The position numbers and the translations under genes were made by a program. A stretch of 64,000 nt of DNA from contig NZ_JACHIP010000006.1 in assembly GCF_014203275.1 (NCBI RefSeq), positions 124,001-188,000 of the forward strand, given 5' to 3'. The notes under the pieces are model-generated. The model saw nothing but the letters and a program-made list of their open reading frames with translations. It was not told the origin of the DNA and did no database searches. How positions within the stretch are numbered: the stretch's first letter is position 1; every line of letters starts with the position of its first letter. Of the stretch, positions 1 through 8,871 are shown piece after piece. The stretch comes from Granulicella aggregans (GTDB lineage Bacteria; Acidobacteriota; Terriglobia; Terriglobales; Acidobacteriaceae).

Positions 1-546
1 ATTCGTGCGCCAAGGCTCGATCTCTGCTGCGGTGATCTTCGGCTTGGCGAGGTGGTCAAGCACAAACGTCTGCCGAGGATGAAGCGCGACGAAACGCGCC
101 GCCTGCGGCAGATGACGCTCGTGGATCAGGATGTCGTAGACCAGTCCCGTGCCGAGCAGAGATGCGATGCCGAGGTTGAAGTCCTCACGAAGGATGAAGT
201 CGTCGTCCGGTTCGTCCTGGATGACATGACGTAGTCCCTTCAACTTTGCGGTGTCGCCAAGCTCGGAGAGCTGGGACGGCAGATCTCCTTGAACGATGGG
301 CAGCCAGCCGACCACACCACGGATGGCGAGACTCTGCGCGGCGAGATCAAGCAGCCAGCGAGTCTCCTCGACGCTTTGACGGGCCTGAACGGCCACAGCG
401 CCGTCCACCTGCGCCGCGGCCATCTCGCGCTCGAGGTCTTCGGGCAGGAAGTCGCGCTTCAACTGCTGCATCTGAGGCCCGATCCAGCCATAGTCTTCGC
501 TGGTGTAACGCCAGAGATGTTGGTGCGAGTCGATGGTCTCTGCCAT
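1..546 (-). CDS. Amidohydrolase family protein, C-terminus beyond window
   Basis: The minus-strand frame is open from an ATG at 546 to the window edge (182 codons), so the C-terminal part is missing. The N-terminus carries the metal-ligand pattern D-S-H-Q-H-L-W (residues 6-12), typical of the amidohydrolase-2 / L-fuconolactonase-like TIM-barrel hydrolases. Near residues 168-174 lies V-L-D-H-L-A-K-P, matching the DHxxxP strand of that family. An AGGAGG lies 11 nt upstream of the chosen ATG; another in-frame ATG seven codons earlier would put this site inside the gene. Family members open lactones or act on related cyclic substrates; the substrate here cannot be read. The gene is divergent from the cluster starting at 762. 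Confidence 0.85.
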   Translation of the reverse strand, partial: MAETIDSHQHLWRYTSEDYGWIGPQMQQLKRDFLPEDLEREMAAAQVDGAVAVQARQSVEETRWLLDLAAQSLAIRGVVGWLPIVQGDLPSQLSELGDTAKLKGLRHVIQDEPDDDFILREDFNLGIASLLGTGLVYDILIHERHLPQAARFVALHPRQTFVLDHLAKPKITAAEIEPWRTN

Positions 547-594
547 GTTGCGGATGGCCTCCTGCATTCTTCTGAAACGCGAATGCGATTCCGC

Positions 595-622
595 TTGCAC
601 AATGCCGTTGCGGGTGTATTAT
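595..622 (+). promoter_or_regulatory. Candidate sigma70 promoter
   Basis: TTGCAC (595-600), a 16-nt spacer and TATTAT (617-622), with TG just before the -10. It lies in the divergent gap and would drive the plus-strand cluster that begins at 762. Confidence 0.4.
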
Positions 623-761
623 TCGCTCCAGTTAGTTCCTGTTCCATTTTGGCACCCTGTTCGTCCTTCCTCTCCTCGCCCCAAACACAATTGAAAGAAA
701 AGTTGTCCCTGTAATCCGGGCTGTGCGCAACAGAGCTTCACGCGACGCGAAGGAGTTACAC

Positions 762-854
762 ATGTCCTACTTAAGACCGCCCTTGGCGGCCCTTTTCAAT
801 GCCTGCCTGAAGTACGTCAAACTGGGTAAAAACGCTCAAGGTACCGAGCGATGA
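762..854 (+). CDS. Possible 30-aa leader-like ORF
   Basis: A 30-codon ORF starts at ATG 762, preceded by GAAGGAG with 6 nt spacing, a better ribosome site than most nearby genes have. Its TGA (852-854) overlaps the ATG of the next gene (851) as ATGA, the usual arrangement for translational coupling. The peptide (starts MSYLRPPLAALF) has no recognisable domain and no clear signal peptide. It may be a coupling or leader peptide for the trypsin-fold gene, or a chance ORF; the strong SD and exact overlap favour translation. Confidence 0.4.
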   Translation: MSYLRPPLAALFNACLKYVKLGKNAQGTER

Positions 855-2059
855 AGCGCCTGATTGCGACACCCCGGCGACGAATCGCCACGACGGCACT
901 GATGCTTGCTTCGTTTCTGGAGATCTGCGGATGCAACCCGGTGCGGACGTGCGAGCAGTTACGGCTCACGCGACTCTCCGCGATTCCCCTGCCGACCCTC
1001 CTCCAACAGTGCGCGGAGTGCCTTTCGTCGCAGGAGATTGCGACCCTTCGGCAGGCTGCCGACGGCTCCATCGAGCGAGGAATTGCAGCCGTCATCGCGA
1101 CGGACGAGACGTTGGAGGAAGCTCTACTGCAACTACGCGGTCCATCGTTCGACTCGGGTGGAGACGCGAGCACGGACACCTGGACCGGCCCCGGCGTCCG
1201 TTCCGCAGCGTTGGATGGCGCTGCGTCAACTCAAGGCGGAGGACCGATTGCGTGGCCAATATCGAAGTCGGTGCTCCTGATCTACGACCGCGCTCCGGGG
1301 ACTGGAGAAGTTCCGCGCCGCATCGGAACCGGCTTCGTCTTGACCGTTGCGGATCCACGCCATCGACAGGCCGTGAGATTTCTGGTGACGGCCCGGCATG
1401 TTGTCGATCCGCAATGGGCGAGTTGCGGGAAAGAGAATCCGGGCACCATTTCCGTCCGCTTCAATCGCTGGACTGGAGGTGTGGGCTACGAAACGATCGC
1501 ACTCCAGAAGCGGGGACTGTCATCGATCGTGACCTCCTCCGATGAGCTCACCGATCTGGCGCTGATTCCTCTGACGCGTGAAACAGCTCCCCACATTGGG
1601 AGCTACCAGTTGAATGAGACCGCCTTTGATTCATTGCCAACGATCCTCGAGTTAAGTTCAATTCATCCCGATCAAAGGATCGTGACGGCGGGCATCTCGT
1701 CTCCTAAGATGAGCGGCCAGATGGACTTCCCCATCTCCGATCCTGGCGTCCTTGCAGCGGCCACCTCCAGGGTTCCCGTCAAGGTCAAGTGCTCGCCGGC
1801 ATCCCGGGCGGTTCCGATTGAGCTATGGCTGATCGATGCCAGCATTCCGGAACATGTGAGCGGAGCCCCGGTCTATGCCGAACTGGCGCGGGGACATCAT
1901 GGAGAGACCCAACCGATGCTGGTCGGAATTCAATCTGCCGTATGGCCGGGTAAGGGGGTTGCAGGTATGACTCCGGTGACCGCGCTGACGGACCTGGTGC
2001 AGTCAACTCTGAGCCGGGACGAGATCGCGATGAACCTTCGCGGAGGCGGACCCCATTGA
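851..2059 (+). CDS. Trypsin-like serine peptidase domain protein, probable lipoprotein
   Basis: 402 aa. The N-terminus has a basic stretch, a short hydrophobic segment and a Cys near residue 26-28 (LEICGC), which fits a lipoprotein signal loosely. Residues about 135-390 look like a chymotrypsin/trypsin-fold domain. The likely triad is His183 (V-T-A-R-H-V-V), Asp235 (L-T-D-L-A-L) and Ser337 (H-V-S-G-A-P-V). The usual GDSGGP is reduced to VSGAP, so activity is plausible but not certain. Residues 30-130 have no recognised domain and contain several cysteines. The gene starts inside an ATGA overlap with the upstream mini-ORF and is followed after 39 bp by the VWFA gene, so the two are probably co-transcribed. 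The substrate is unknown. Confidence 0.7.
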   Translation: MKRLIATPRRRIATTALMLASFLEICGCNPVRTCEQLRLTRLSAIPLPTLLQQCAECLSSQEIATLRQAADGSIERGIAAVIATDETLEEALLQLRGPSFDSGGDASTDTWTGPGVRSAALDGAASTQGGGPIAWPISKSVLLIYDRAPGTGEVPRRIGTGFVLTVADPRHRQAVRFLVTARHVVDPQWASCGKENPGTISVRFNRWTGGVGYETIALQKRGLSSIVTSSDELTDLALIPLTRETAPHIGSYQLNETAFDSLPTILELSSIHPDQRIVTAGISSPKMSGQMDFPISDPGVLAAATSRVPVKVKCSPASRAVPIELWLIDASIPEHVSGAPVYAELARGHHGETQPMLVGIQSAVWPGKGVAGMTPVTALTDLVQSTLSRDEIAMNLRGGGPH

Positions 2060-2098
2060 GCGAAGCGCTTACACAGGAGGTCATTATACTGGCATCCT

Positions 2099-3223
2099 AT
2101 GACGGTGTGGCGGCTGATTCCCCCGATCGCTTTGATGGGTTCCCTGATGGCAGCAGGCCAGGTCTCGCCGGCACAAGAGGCGGACGCGCCCGCACAAGGC
2201 ATATCGACGATCAATGTGCGCTCCACGCTGGTGGTCGTCCCGGCGCTGGTGAAGACAAAGTCGGGAGCCCTGGTCTACACGCTGACGGCGAAGGACTTCA
2301 CGCTGACGGACAACGGAGTGGAGCAGAAGCTGACGCTCGAGGACGACGCCGGAGGACAGCCACTGGCGCTGCTGGTGGTCGTCGAGACAGGTGGTGCGGG
2401 CGGACGCCAGCTCGACAACTACCGGACTTTGCCAGCCATGCTCGACGGTCTGCTTGGCGGGGTGCCCCACAAGGTTGGAGTGGTGGCGTTCGACGGCCAT
2501 CCAGAGCTGGTGCAGAAGTTCACGCCGCATATGGATCGGGTGGAGATCGCATTGAACAATCTTGAAGCCGGAGATCCGAAAGCGGCCACCCTCGACGCGC
2601 TTGCGTTCGCGGTGAAGGTATTGAGCGTTCAGCCGCCCGAGTATCGCCGGGCAATTCTGCTGCTGAGCGAGACTATAGACCATGGCAGCACGACGACCCT
2701 CGCGGAGGCACTGCGCGCGGTAAGCGATACGAACACAGTCATCTACAGCGCGGCGTTTTCGAGCACGCGATCGGATGCGAAGAACGAGGCGAAGAAGTTC
2801 AGCCAGCCGGATACACCGGGACCTCCGGGAGGCTGCATGGCAAAGGACCCGGAGGCGGACCCGAATATCCCTGAGAACGAAGTCGCAAAAGCCTTCGAGT
2901 GCCTGAACATCCTGATCCCCCCGATTCGAGCCGCGAAGTTGGCCATCCTGGCGGGTATTCACGGACTAAGTCGCAATACACCAGAGACCGTGGCCCACCT
3001 CACGGGTGGCGAGTACTACAAGTTCGACAATGTGAAGTCGCTGGAGAAGGACCTCGCTACCATCTCGAATCACATCCCGAATCGGTATATGTTGAGCTTC
3101 CATCCTCAGTCGCCCCAGTCCGGGATTCATGCGCTTGAGTTAAGCCTGAAGGACTATCCGGATTTGAAGGTAACAGCAAGGTCGAGCTACTGGCTCGAGC
3201 CAGAGAACGATGGAAAGCCGTAG
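2099..3223 (+). CDS. VWFA-related domain protein, secreted
   Basis: 374 aa with an N-terminal signal peptide (hydrophobic residues about 6-20, cleavage near SPAQ). The rest matches the VWFA-related family common in Acidobacteria: a short beta domain (roughly 35-80, ending in F-T-L-T-D-N-G-V-E-Q-K) followed by a von Willebrand A-like fold. The MIDAS motif that should read DxSxS is replaced by V-V-E-T-G-G after the first strand, so metal binding looks impaired. The only strong SD (AGGAGG, 2075-2080) is 18 nt from the ATG, so the start is slightly uncertain. It is flanked at short distance by the trypsin-fold gene and the alginate-lyase-like gene. The family is exported, and a role in envelope or matrix adhesion is inference. 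Confidence 0.8.
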   Translation: MTVWRLIPPIALMGSLMAAGQVSPAQEADAPAQGISTINVRSTLVVVPALVKTKSGALVYTLTAKDFTLTDNGVEQKLTLEDDAGGQPLALLVVVETGGAGGRQLDNYRTLPAMLDGLLGGVPHKVGVVAFDGHPELVQKFTPHMDRVEIALNNLEAGDPKAATLDALAFAVKVLSVQPPEYRRAILLLSETIDHGSTTTLAEALRAVSDTNTVIYSAAFSSTRSDAKNEAKKFSQPDTPGPPGGCMAKDPEADPNIPENEVAKAFECLNILIPPIRAAKLAILAGIHGLSRNTPETVAHLTGGEYYKFDNVKSLEKDLATISNHIPNRYMLSFHPQSPQSGIHALELSLKDYPDLKVTARSSYWLEPENDGKP

Positions 3224-3246
3224 AATCGCGCTTTGAGCGAGGCAGC

Positions 3247-4509
3247 ATGAGAGACGCATCCCGCCGCATGTTCTGCGTTGCCAGTCTTGCCACGGCGGCG
3301 AGCTTCGCGTCTCCGGGCCGCGGGATTTACGGGCAGGCACTCTCATCGGGAGGCATCCGTCCGGACGTCGCGGCAATCGATCATGACCGTATTTTGACCA
3401 TGGCGGACGTTGCGATGGGGCAGCCAGTTCAGCCGATCACTTCGATTCCGGCGAAGCGTTCACCTGGAACAGCGAACGACTACTACTCCGAGCCGGAGGA
3501 CTACTTCCCTGCCGGGGCCACGGATGCAACGTCACAAGCACCGTGGGTGCGACGGGGGAACACGATCAATTCAGACGCGTTCGCCGCGCATCGCGACTTG
3601 GTCTACAGTCTCGGTCGCTCCGTCGCGGCGCTGACTGCTGCCTTCGTAGTGACCCGAGAAGATCGCTATGCCGCGCGAGCCTCGGAGCATCTCCGAGCAT
3701 GGTTTGTTGCTCCCGGCACACGAATGACGCCCAACCTGCAGTTTGCGCGACGGATTCCCGGCATGCCGGCGGGCAAGCCCGAAGGCCTGATCGAGACGGT
3801 GCCGCTGGCGGAGGTCGCGCGGTCGGTGCGTTTTCTGCCAAACAGCAACGCGCTAACCCCGGCGGACCTCACGGCGATCCACAATTGGTTCAGGGAGTAC
3901 GCGGCGTGGATGAACGAGTCCCGCATGGGCGGTCTGGCGCGCGACATGAAGGATCAGCACGGCAGCTCGTGGCTGTTCCAGAGCGCAGCGTATGCGGATG
4001 CGAACGTCGTTGGGCTAACCTCCGACGACACCACCCTCAGCGCGCTGCGGCACCACTTCCGCACGGCAACCCTCCGGGCCGAAATGAATGGTAACGGAAT
4101 CTTCCCTCACGTCGTCTCATCTCCGAACCCATACCGCGACTGCCTCTTCAACCTTGACCTTCTCTGCCTGGCCTGCGAACTAATGACGACGCGCTTCGAC
4201 AATCCGTGGGAGTTTGAGCTACAGGACGGTCCGGGACTCCGGGCGGCGGTCGCGTTCCACTATCCGGCCATCGCGAACCGCGCAGTCTGGCAGTACCCGG
4301 CGGATCTGGCGCACTTCAAGGATCTTCCCGGGCGGCGGATAAGCCTATTGCTGGCGGGGCGAGCGTATCGCCATCCGGAGTATGTCGACCTTTGGCGAAC
4401 CCTGCAACCGCTGCCCGAGATCGCCGCGCCGGAGGTTCTGCGCTCCTTCGCAGTGACGCAGCCGGTATTATGGTTCACTCCGCCGAAACTGGTGGCCGCT
4501 CCCGCGTAA
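3247..4509 (+). CDS. Alginate lyase domain protein, Tat-exported
   Basis: 420 aa. The N-terminus S-R-R-M-F followed by a weakly hydrophobic Ala/Ser-rich stretch fits a twin-arginine signal. The mature part is an alpha/alpha-barrel of the alginate-lyase domain type (PL5-like): N-T-I-N-S-D-A-F at about 99, and K-D-Q-H-G-S-S-W-L at about 237, which corresponds to the catalytic N/H-G region of that family. It would act in the periplasm on a uronate-containing polymer, giving eliminative cleavage. Exact specificity is not readable; many acidobacterial members are called alginate lyase only by domain. It lies 23 bp after the VWFA gene and 126 bp before larE. Together with the sugar-acid genes elsewhere it suggests polyuronide use. 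Confidence 0.75.
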   Translation: MRDASRRMFCVASLATAASFASPGRGIYGQALSSGGIRPDVAAIDHDRILTMADVAMGQPVQPITSIPAKRSPGTANDYYSEPEDYFPAGATDATSQAPWVRRGNTINSDAFAAHRDLVYSLGRSVAALTAAFVVTREDRYAARASEHLRAWFVAPGTRMTPNLQFARRIPGMPAGKPEGLIETVPLAEVARSVRFLPNSNALTPADLTAIHNWFREYAAWMNESRMGGLARDMKDQHGSSWLFQSAAYADANVVGLTSDDTTLSALRHHFRTATLRAEMNGNGIFPHVVSSPNPYRDCLFNLDLLCLACELMTTRFDNPWEFELQDGPGLRAAVAFHYPAIANRAVWQYPADLAHFKDLPGRRISLLLAGRAYRHPEYVDLWRTLQPLPEIAAPEVLRSFAVTQPVLWFTPPKLVAAPA

Positions 4510-4635
4510 CTGTGGCATGGCCGCAAGTTGCGTACACTTCCACGGTATGGTCGACAAGGTTTCCCGGGGCTCCGATTCTGCATCCAACTCCAACTGAGAG
4601 AAAGGCCGCGAACGGTAACGGCAGGTGACTGAGAT

Positions 4636-5475
4636 ATGAATATGACTCTGACGGAAAAATCCGCCCTCCTCGACAGGACCCTTAGCCAGCTCGGAAGCGT
4701 GCTGGTCGCGTACTCCGGCGGAACCGATTCGGCATACCTGGCATGGAGCGCGCATCGCGTGCTCGGCGACAATATGCTGGCGGTCATCGCGGACTCGGCC
4801 TCTCTTCCACGCGCGGAACTCTCCGCGGCCGTGGATTTTACGAAGACCCATAAGATTCCCACCTACATCCTGCACACCGAGGAGTTGGAAAACGCTGACT
4901 ACTCGCGCAACGATAGCCGGCGATGCTTCCACTGCAAGGATGAGCTGTTCAGTCGCATGGAGAAGGAGCGCAAGCGGCTGGCGTACCGGCATATCGCCTA
5001 CGGGATGAACATGGACGATAAAGGGGAGTTCCGCCCCGGCCAGATGGCCGCAGAACAGCATCGCGCGGTCGCTCCTCTGTTCACCGCGCAGCTGCGGAAG
5101 TCTGAGATACGCACGCTGGCGCGAGCGGCTGAGTTGTCGATTGCAGAGAAGCCCGCGTCGGCGTGCCTCGCCTCCCGCATCGAGTACGGCCGGGCGGTCA
5201 CCAAGGAAAACCTGTCACAGGTGGAGCTTGCCGAAGAGATCCTTCACGAGCTTGGCTTCTCTCAGGTCCGCGTGCGCCACCATGGGGATCTCGCGCGAAT
5301 TGAGATCGATCGCGCCGATCTTCCGCGTGCACTGTCGATGAAGGTGCTCGATCAGATCACCCCGGCGATCAAGGAGCTGGGATTTCAATACGTCACCCTG
5401 GATGCGCAGGGATATCGCTCGGGGTCGATGAACGATATTCTCTCCGCGTCGGATATCCTCTCCGCAATTCGATAG
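4636..5475 (+). CDS. larE: Pyridinium-3,5-biscarboxylic acid mononucleotide sulfurtransferase LarE
   Basis: 279 aa, usual length for LarE. The N-terminal PP-loop ATP-pyrophosphatase motif S-G-G-T-D-S is at residues 27-32. LarE adenylates the carboxylates of the pincer precursor and inserts sulfur. Three cysteines stand out: C97-x2-C100 and C177 in A-C-L-A-S-R. From recollection of the literature, three-Cys LarE proteins bind a [4Fe-4S] cluster and act catalytically, whereas LarE with only the last Cys sacrifices its own sulfur; the pattern here fits the cluster-binding group. It is the first gene of larE-larC-larB, with larC starting 24 bp after its stop. An internal ATG at codon 3 is an alternative start. 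Confidence 0.93.
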   Translation: MNMTLTEKSALLDRTLSQLGSVLVAYSGGTDSAYLAWSAHRVLGDNMLAVIADSASLPRAELSAAVDFTKTHKIPTYILHTEELENADYSRNDSRRCFHCKDELFSRMEKERKRLAYRHIAYGMNMDDKGEFRPGQMAAEQHRAVAPLFTAQLRKSEIRTLARAAELSIAEKPASACLASRIEYGRAVTKENLSQVELAEEILHELGFSQVRVRHHGDLARIEIDRADLPRALSMKVLDQITPAIKELGFQYVTLDAQGYRSGSMNDILSASDILSAIR

Positions 5476-5499
5476 AGGATGGGCGAAAATGGATGTCGG

Positions 5500-6915
5500 A
5501 TGACGATGACTAAGATTGCTTACCTGGACTGCTTCGCCGGGCTCTCGGGCGACATGTTTCTTGGCGCGCTAATCGGCGCTGGTGTGGATCGCAAGAGGCT
5601 CGAAGATGCCGTGACTGCTCTTCAGCTCGGAGCCTCCTTGCAGATCAGGACGGTTGACCGAAGTGGAATATCGAGCGTCAAGGTCGATGTGTTTGAGGGC
5701 GGGCGTCTAGCCGAGGCGGTGCCCTCGTCGCCGGACAGCTTTCAAGATCAGGTCGCCGTCAATCCGGTCTACTCCCGTCATCCCGAGACCCAGCATCAGC
5801 ACAAGACTGGCGTGCCACATACTCACGATACGCCCCACGGTCATGACCACGCGCATGGCGAGGACAGCGAGCCGCACCCTCATGCTCATGAGCATGGGCG
5901 TTCTCTTACGACGATCCGCAAGCTCATCCGGGAGTCGAAGCTGCCTGCTCCTGTCATCTGCACGGCGGTTCGCGCCTTTGAACTGCTTGGCGAATCCGAA
6001 GCAAGAATCCACAATGTTCCCGTCGAACAGATTCACTTCCACGAAGTAGGGGCCGTCGACGCGATCGTGGACATCGTTGCCGCATCGGCCGGAATTCATG
6101 CGCTTGGCGCCGACCGATGGATGGCATCGCCGGTGAATGTCGGCGGCGGCATGGTGGACTGCGCGCACGGACGCTTCCCCGTTCCCGCGCCTGCGACTGC
6201 CGATCTCCTGCGCGGAGTTCCAACTTACTCAGCCCATGTACAGATGGAGCTAGTGACACCCACCGGAGCGGCGCTCCTGCGCGTTCTGATCGAAGAGAAG
6301 GGACTGACCTTCGGCCCGCAGCCGGCGATGACGGTCCACAAGATCGGGTATGGCGCGGGATCGCGCGATCCTAAGGCGTTCCCGAATGTCCTCCGCCTCT
6401 CGGTCGGGGAGACCTCTGCGGCGGCGCAATCGAGCCATCGAAATCATCATGACTCTCAGACGGTGACCGTGCTCGAGACGGCGCTCGACGACCTGTCGCC
6501 GCAGGTGCTGGCGCATGTTGCGGAGATGGCACTGCACCGAGGCGCGCTCGACGTCATGCTCACTCCGGTAATCATGAAAAAGGGACGTCCCGGAACCTTG
6601 CTGACCGTTTTATGCAATCCCGGAGATCGCGCGGAACTGGAACGGCTGCTCCTGACGGAGACGACCACGCTGGGGATTCGCATCCGCGAAGACAAGCGCT
6701 CCTGCCTCGACCGGTCTTTCAGCACGGTTGAGACAGCATACGGCCCGGTGAAGATGAAGATAGGCAGCCTCGCAGGCGAACAATTAAACGCCAATCCGGA
6801 GTTCGAGGACTGCCGCGCTGCCGCGGCCGAGCACAGCGTGCCGGTAAAGCAGGTGCAGCAGGCAGCCATCTCAGCGTATGTGTCTCAGATGAACCTGCAG
6901 GGAAAAAATGGATAA
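5500..6915 (+). CDS. larC: Nickel insertion protein LarC
   Basis: About 471 aa. The start A-Y-L-D-C-F-A-G-L-S-G-D-M-F-L-G-A is the LarC N-terminal signature (former DUF111). LarC installs nickel into the dithiocarboxylate pyridinium mononucleotide to complete the pincer cofactor, using CTP. Residues 94-132 are a His-rich linker with 13 histidines in 39 residues, a likely nickel reservoir. The gene is one uninterrupted frame, unlike species where larC1 and larC2 are joined by a frameshift. I chose ATG 5500 because the homologous region begins there; ATG 5479 has no spaced SD, and ATG 5506 is also possible. The end overlaps the larB start by 8 bp, indicating translational coupling. Confidence 0.93.
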   Translation: MTMTKIAYLDCFAGLSGDMFLGALIGAGVDRKRLEDAVTALQLGASLQIRTVDRSGISSVKVDVFEGGRLAEAVPSSPDSFQDQVAVNPVYSRHPETQHQHKTGVPHTHDTPHGHDHAHGEDSEPHPHAHEHGRSLTTIRKLIRESKLPAPVICTAVRAFELLGESEARIHNVPVEQIHFHEVGAVDAIVDIVAASAGIHALGADRWMASPVNVGGGMVDCAHGRFPVPAPATADLLRGVPTYSAHVQMELVTPTGAALLRVLIEEKGLTFGPQPAMTVHKIGYGAGSRDPKAFPNVLRLSVGETSAAAQSSHRNHHDSQTVTVLETALDDLSPQVLAHVAEMALHRGALDVMLTPVIMKKGRPGTLLTVLCNPGDRAELERLLLTETTTLGIRIREDKRSCLDRSFSTVETAYGPVKMKIGSLAGEQLNANPEFEDCRAAAAEHSVPVKQVQQAAISAYVSQMNLQGKNG

Positions 6916-7669
6916 GTCCGCACTGCTCGCCTTGTTGGCATCGGTCGAACGGGGTGAGATCACTCCCGCAGCCGGAGCGGAGAGGCTGACCAATCTACCG
7001 TTCGAGGACATCGGACACGCGCGCATCGACCATCATCGAAGTCTGCGGATAGGCCTGCCGGAGGTGATCTACGCCGAAGGAAAGACTCCCGGGCAGGTCG
7101 CCGATATCTTTTCTCGGATGGCGGAAGCCGGCAGCGACGTCCTGGCGACTCGCGTCTCCACAGAAGCAGTGACCGCTATCCAACTGGCGGTTCCGGGAAC
7201 TGTCCACTATGAGATCGCTCGGATCGTAGCGCTTCGCCAGGCGCTGCCCCTGAACGAGGATGAGTGGCCGTGCATCGCGGTTCTATGCGCCGGGACGAGC
7301 GATCTCCCCATAGCCGAAGAAGCTGCAGTAACCGCAGAGCACTTCGGAGTGAGAGTTCTGAGGCTCTACGACGTCGGCGTGGCCGGTGTTCATCGGCTGC
7401 TTGCCGTCCGTGAGCAACTGGTGCAGGCGGATGCGGTGATCGTCTGCGCCGGGATGGAGGGAGCCTTGCCATCGGTGGTTGGCGGGCTGGTTGGCGTGCC
7501 GGTGATCGCGGTCCCTACGTCGGTCGGATACGGGGCGAGCTTCGGCGGCGTGACGGCTTTGTTGGGGATGTTGAACTCCTGCTCACCAAATGTTTCTGTG
7601 GTGAATATCGACAACGGGTTCGGCGCGGCCTACACCGCAACCCTGATTGCTCGTGCAAAGCGGCGATAG
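6908..7669 (+). CDS. larB: Pyridinium-3,5-biscarboxylic acid mononucleotide synthase LarB
   Basis: 253 aa. The C-terminal half is a PurE-like (AIR carboxylase-like) domain: C-A-G-T-S-D-L-P-I-A-E-E-A at about 126-138 and G-V-P-V-I-A-V-P-T-S-V-G-Y-G at about 195-208. The conserved Cys in N-S-C-S-P-N-V, followed by V-V-N-I-D-N-G-F-G-A, matches the LarB active-site region. LarB carboxylates and hydrolyses nicotinic acid adenine dinucleotide, the first step of the pincer pathway. It overlaps larC by 8 bp. All three maturation genes are here, but the racemase or other cofactor user is not in the window. Confidence 0.93.
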   Translation: MDKSALLALLASVERGEITPAAGAERLTNLPFEDIGHARIDHHRSLRIGLPEVIYAEGKTPGQVADIFSRMAEAGSDVLATRVSTEAVTAIQLAVPGTVHYEIARIVALRQALPLNEDEWPCIAVLCAGTSDLPIAEEAAVTAEHFGVRVLRLYDVGVAGVHRLLAVREQLVQADAVIVCAGMEGALPSVVGGLVGVPVIAVPTSVGYGASFGGVTALLGMLNSCSPNVSVVNIDNGFGAAYTATLIARAKRR

Positions 7670-7776
7670 CACTTCTATCCTTCCGTCCGCGAAATTCTGC
7701 TTTTTCAGACCCATCTGCGAGCAATGATCCGCATCAAACGGCGTGAAAACGTTCACTGAAGCGAAGGAGAAACCGC

Positions 7777-8811
7777 ATGGAACGCCGTGATTTCCTGAAG
7801 TCCGCAACCGCCGCGAGCCTTGCTGCCGCTGCCAACGGAACCGCGCCCGCAAACGCGCAGTCGCCGAAGTCCGCCACGACTCGACCACAGTCGCCGGACA
7901 TGATCTACCGCCAGCTTGGAACGACAGGCGAGATGGTCTCGGCCATCGGGTTGGGCGGATTTCATATCGGCAAACAGCCGGATCCCGCAGAGAGTATCTC
8001 GCTCATCCGCAAAGCAGTCGACAGCGGCATCACCTTCCTCGACAACTGCTGGGACTACAACGACGGCACCAGTGAGGTCCGCATGGGCAACGCCCTCCGC
8101 GATGGGTACCGCGACAAGGTCTTCCTGATGACGAAGATGGATGGCCGTACGAAGGCGGAGTACAACAAGCAGCTCGACGAGTCGCTAAGCCGGCTGCGGA
8201 CGGACATGATCGACCTGGTTCAGTTCCACGAGATCATTCGGTTTGAAGATCCAGATCGTATCTTCGCTCCCGGCGGGGCGCTCGAAGCAGCAGTCGCCGC
8301 CCGGCAGGCGGGAAAGATCCGGTACATAGGCTTCACCGGGCATAAAGACCCGCAGATTCACCTGCGGATGCTGGAGATGGCGGACCAGCACAACTTCCAC
8401 TTCGACACCGTGCAGATGCCCATCAACGTGATGGACGCGCACTTCCGATCATTCGAGAAGGAAGTGCTACCGGTCGCGCAGAAGAAGGGCATCGGCGTGC
8501 TCGCGATGAAGACCTTTGGCGACAACTTCATCCTGAGCAGCAAGACGGTCGAAGCCATTCCGGCGCTGCACTACAGCCTAACGCAGCCCGTATCCGTGGT
8601 GATCACGGGAATCGATAAGCCGGAGATCCTGACCCAGGCTTTGCAGGCGGCAAAGACCTTCAAGCCACTGTCGCAGACCGAGATTGCAGCTATGCTCGAA
8701 AGAACAAAGGACGCTGCGATGACCGGCAAGTACGAACTCTTCAAGACGACACCGCACTTCGACGGGACCGCGAACAATCCGAAGTGGCTTGGGAATTCGA
8801 CGCTGGCATAG
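7777..8811 (+). CDS. Aldo/keto reductase with Tat-type signal
   Basis: 344 aa. The N-terminus M-E-R-R-D-F-L-K-S followed by an Ala-rich hydrophobic stretch is a twin-arginine signal. The catalytic domain starts at M-I-Y-R-Q-L-G-T-T-G (about 46) and is an aldo/keto reductase: Asp and Tyr in F-L-D-N-C-W-D-Y (about 87-94), Lys in L-M-T-K-M-D (about 117) and His in V-Q-F-H-E-I (about 150). Such enzymes reduce carbonyls with NADPH; a periplasmic, cofactor-loaded member is inferred from the Tat signal. GAAGGAG lies 7 nt upstream of the start. It is 107 bp after larB; whether it belongs to the lar transcript is unclear. Confidence 0.88.
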   Translation: MERRDFLKSATAASLAAAANGTAPANAQSPKSATTRPQSPDMIYRQLGTTGEMVSAIGLGGFHIGKQPDPAESISLIRKAVDSGITFLDNCWDYNDGTSEVRMGNALRDGYRDKVFLMTKMDGRTKAEYNKQLDESLSRLRTDMIDLVQFHEIIRFEDPDRIFAPGGALEAAVAARQAGKIRYIGFTGHKDPQIHLRMLEMADQHNFHFDTVQMPINVMDAHFRSFEKEVLPVAQKKGIGVLAMKTFGDNFILSSKTVEAIPALHYSLTQPVSVVITGIDKPEILTQALQAAKTFKPLSQTEIAAMLERTKDAAMTGKYELFKTTPHFDGTANNPKWLGNSTLA

Positions 8812-8871
8812 CTGCCGGGGTGTCGCTTCCCATTCCTGTCGGAGGGCCCTCCACCCGTGGTGCAGTTTTTC

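Noticed and set aside
4510..4635. Possible riboswitch in the 126-bp gap before larE
   Set aside because: Only short, weak pairings could be drawn; no closing stem and no clear promoter.
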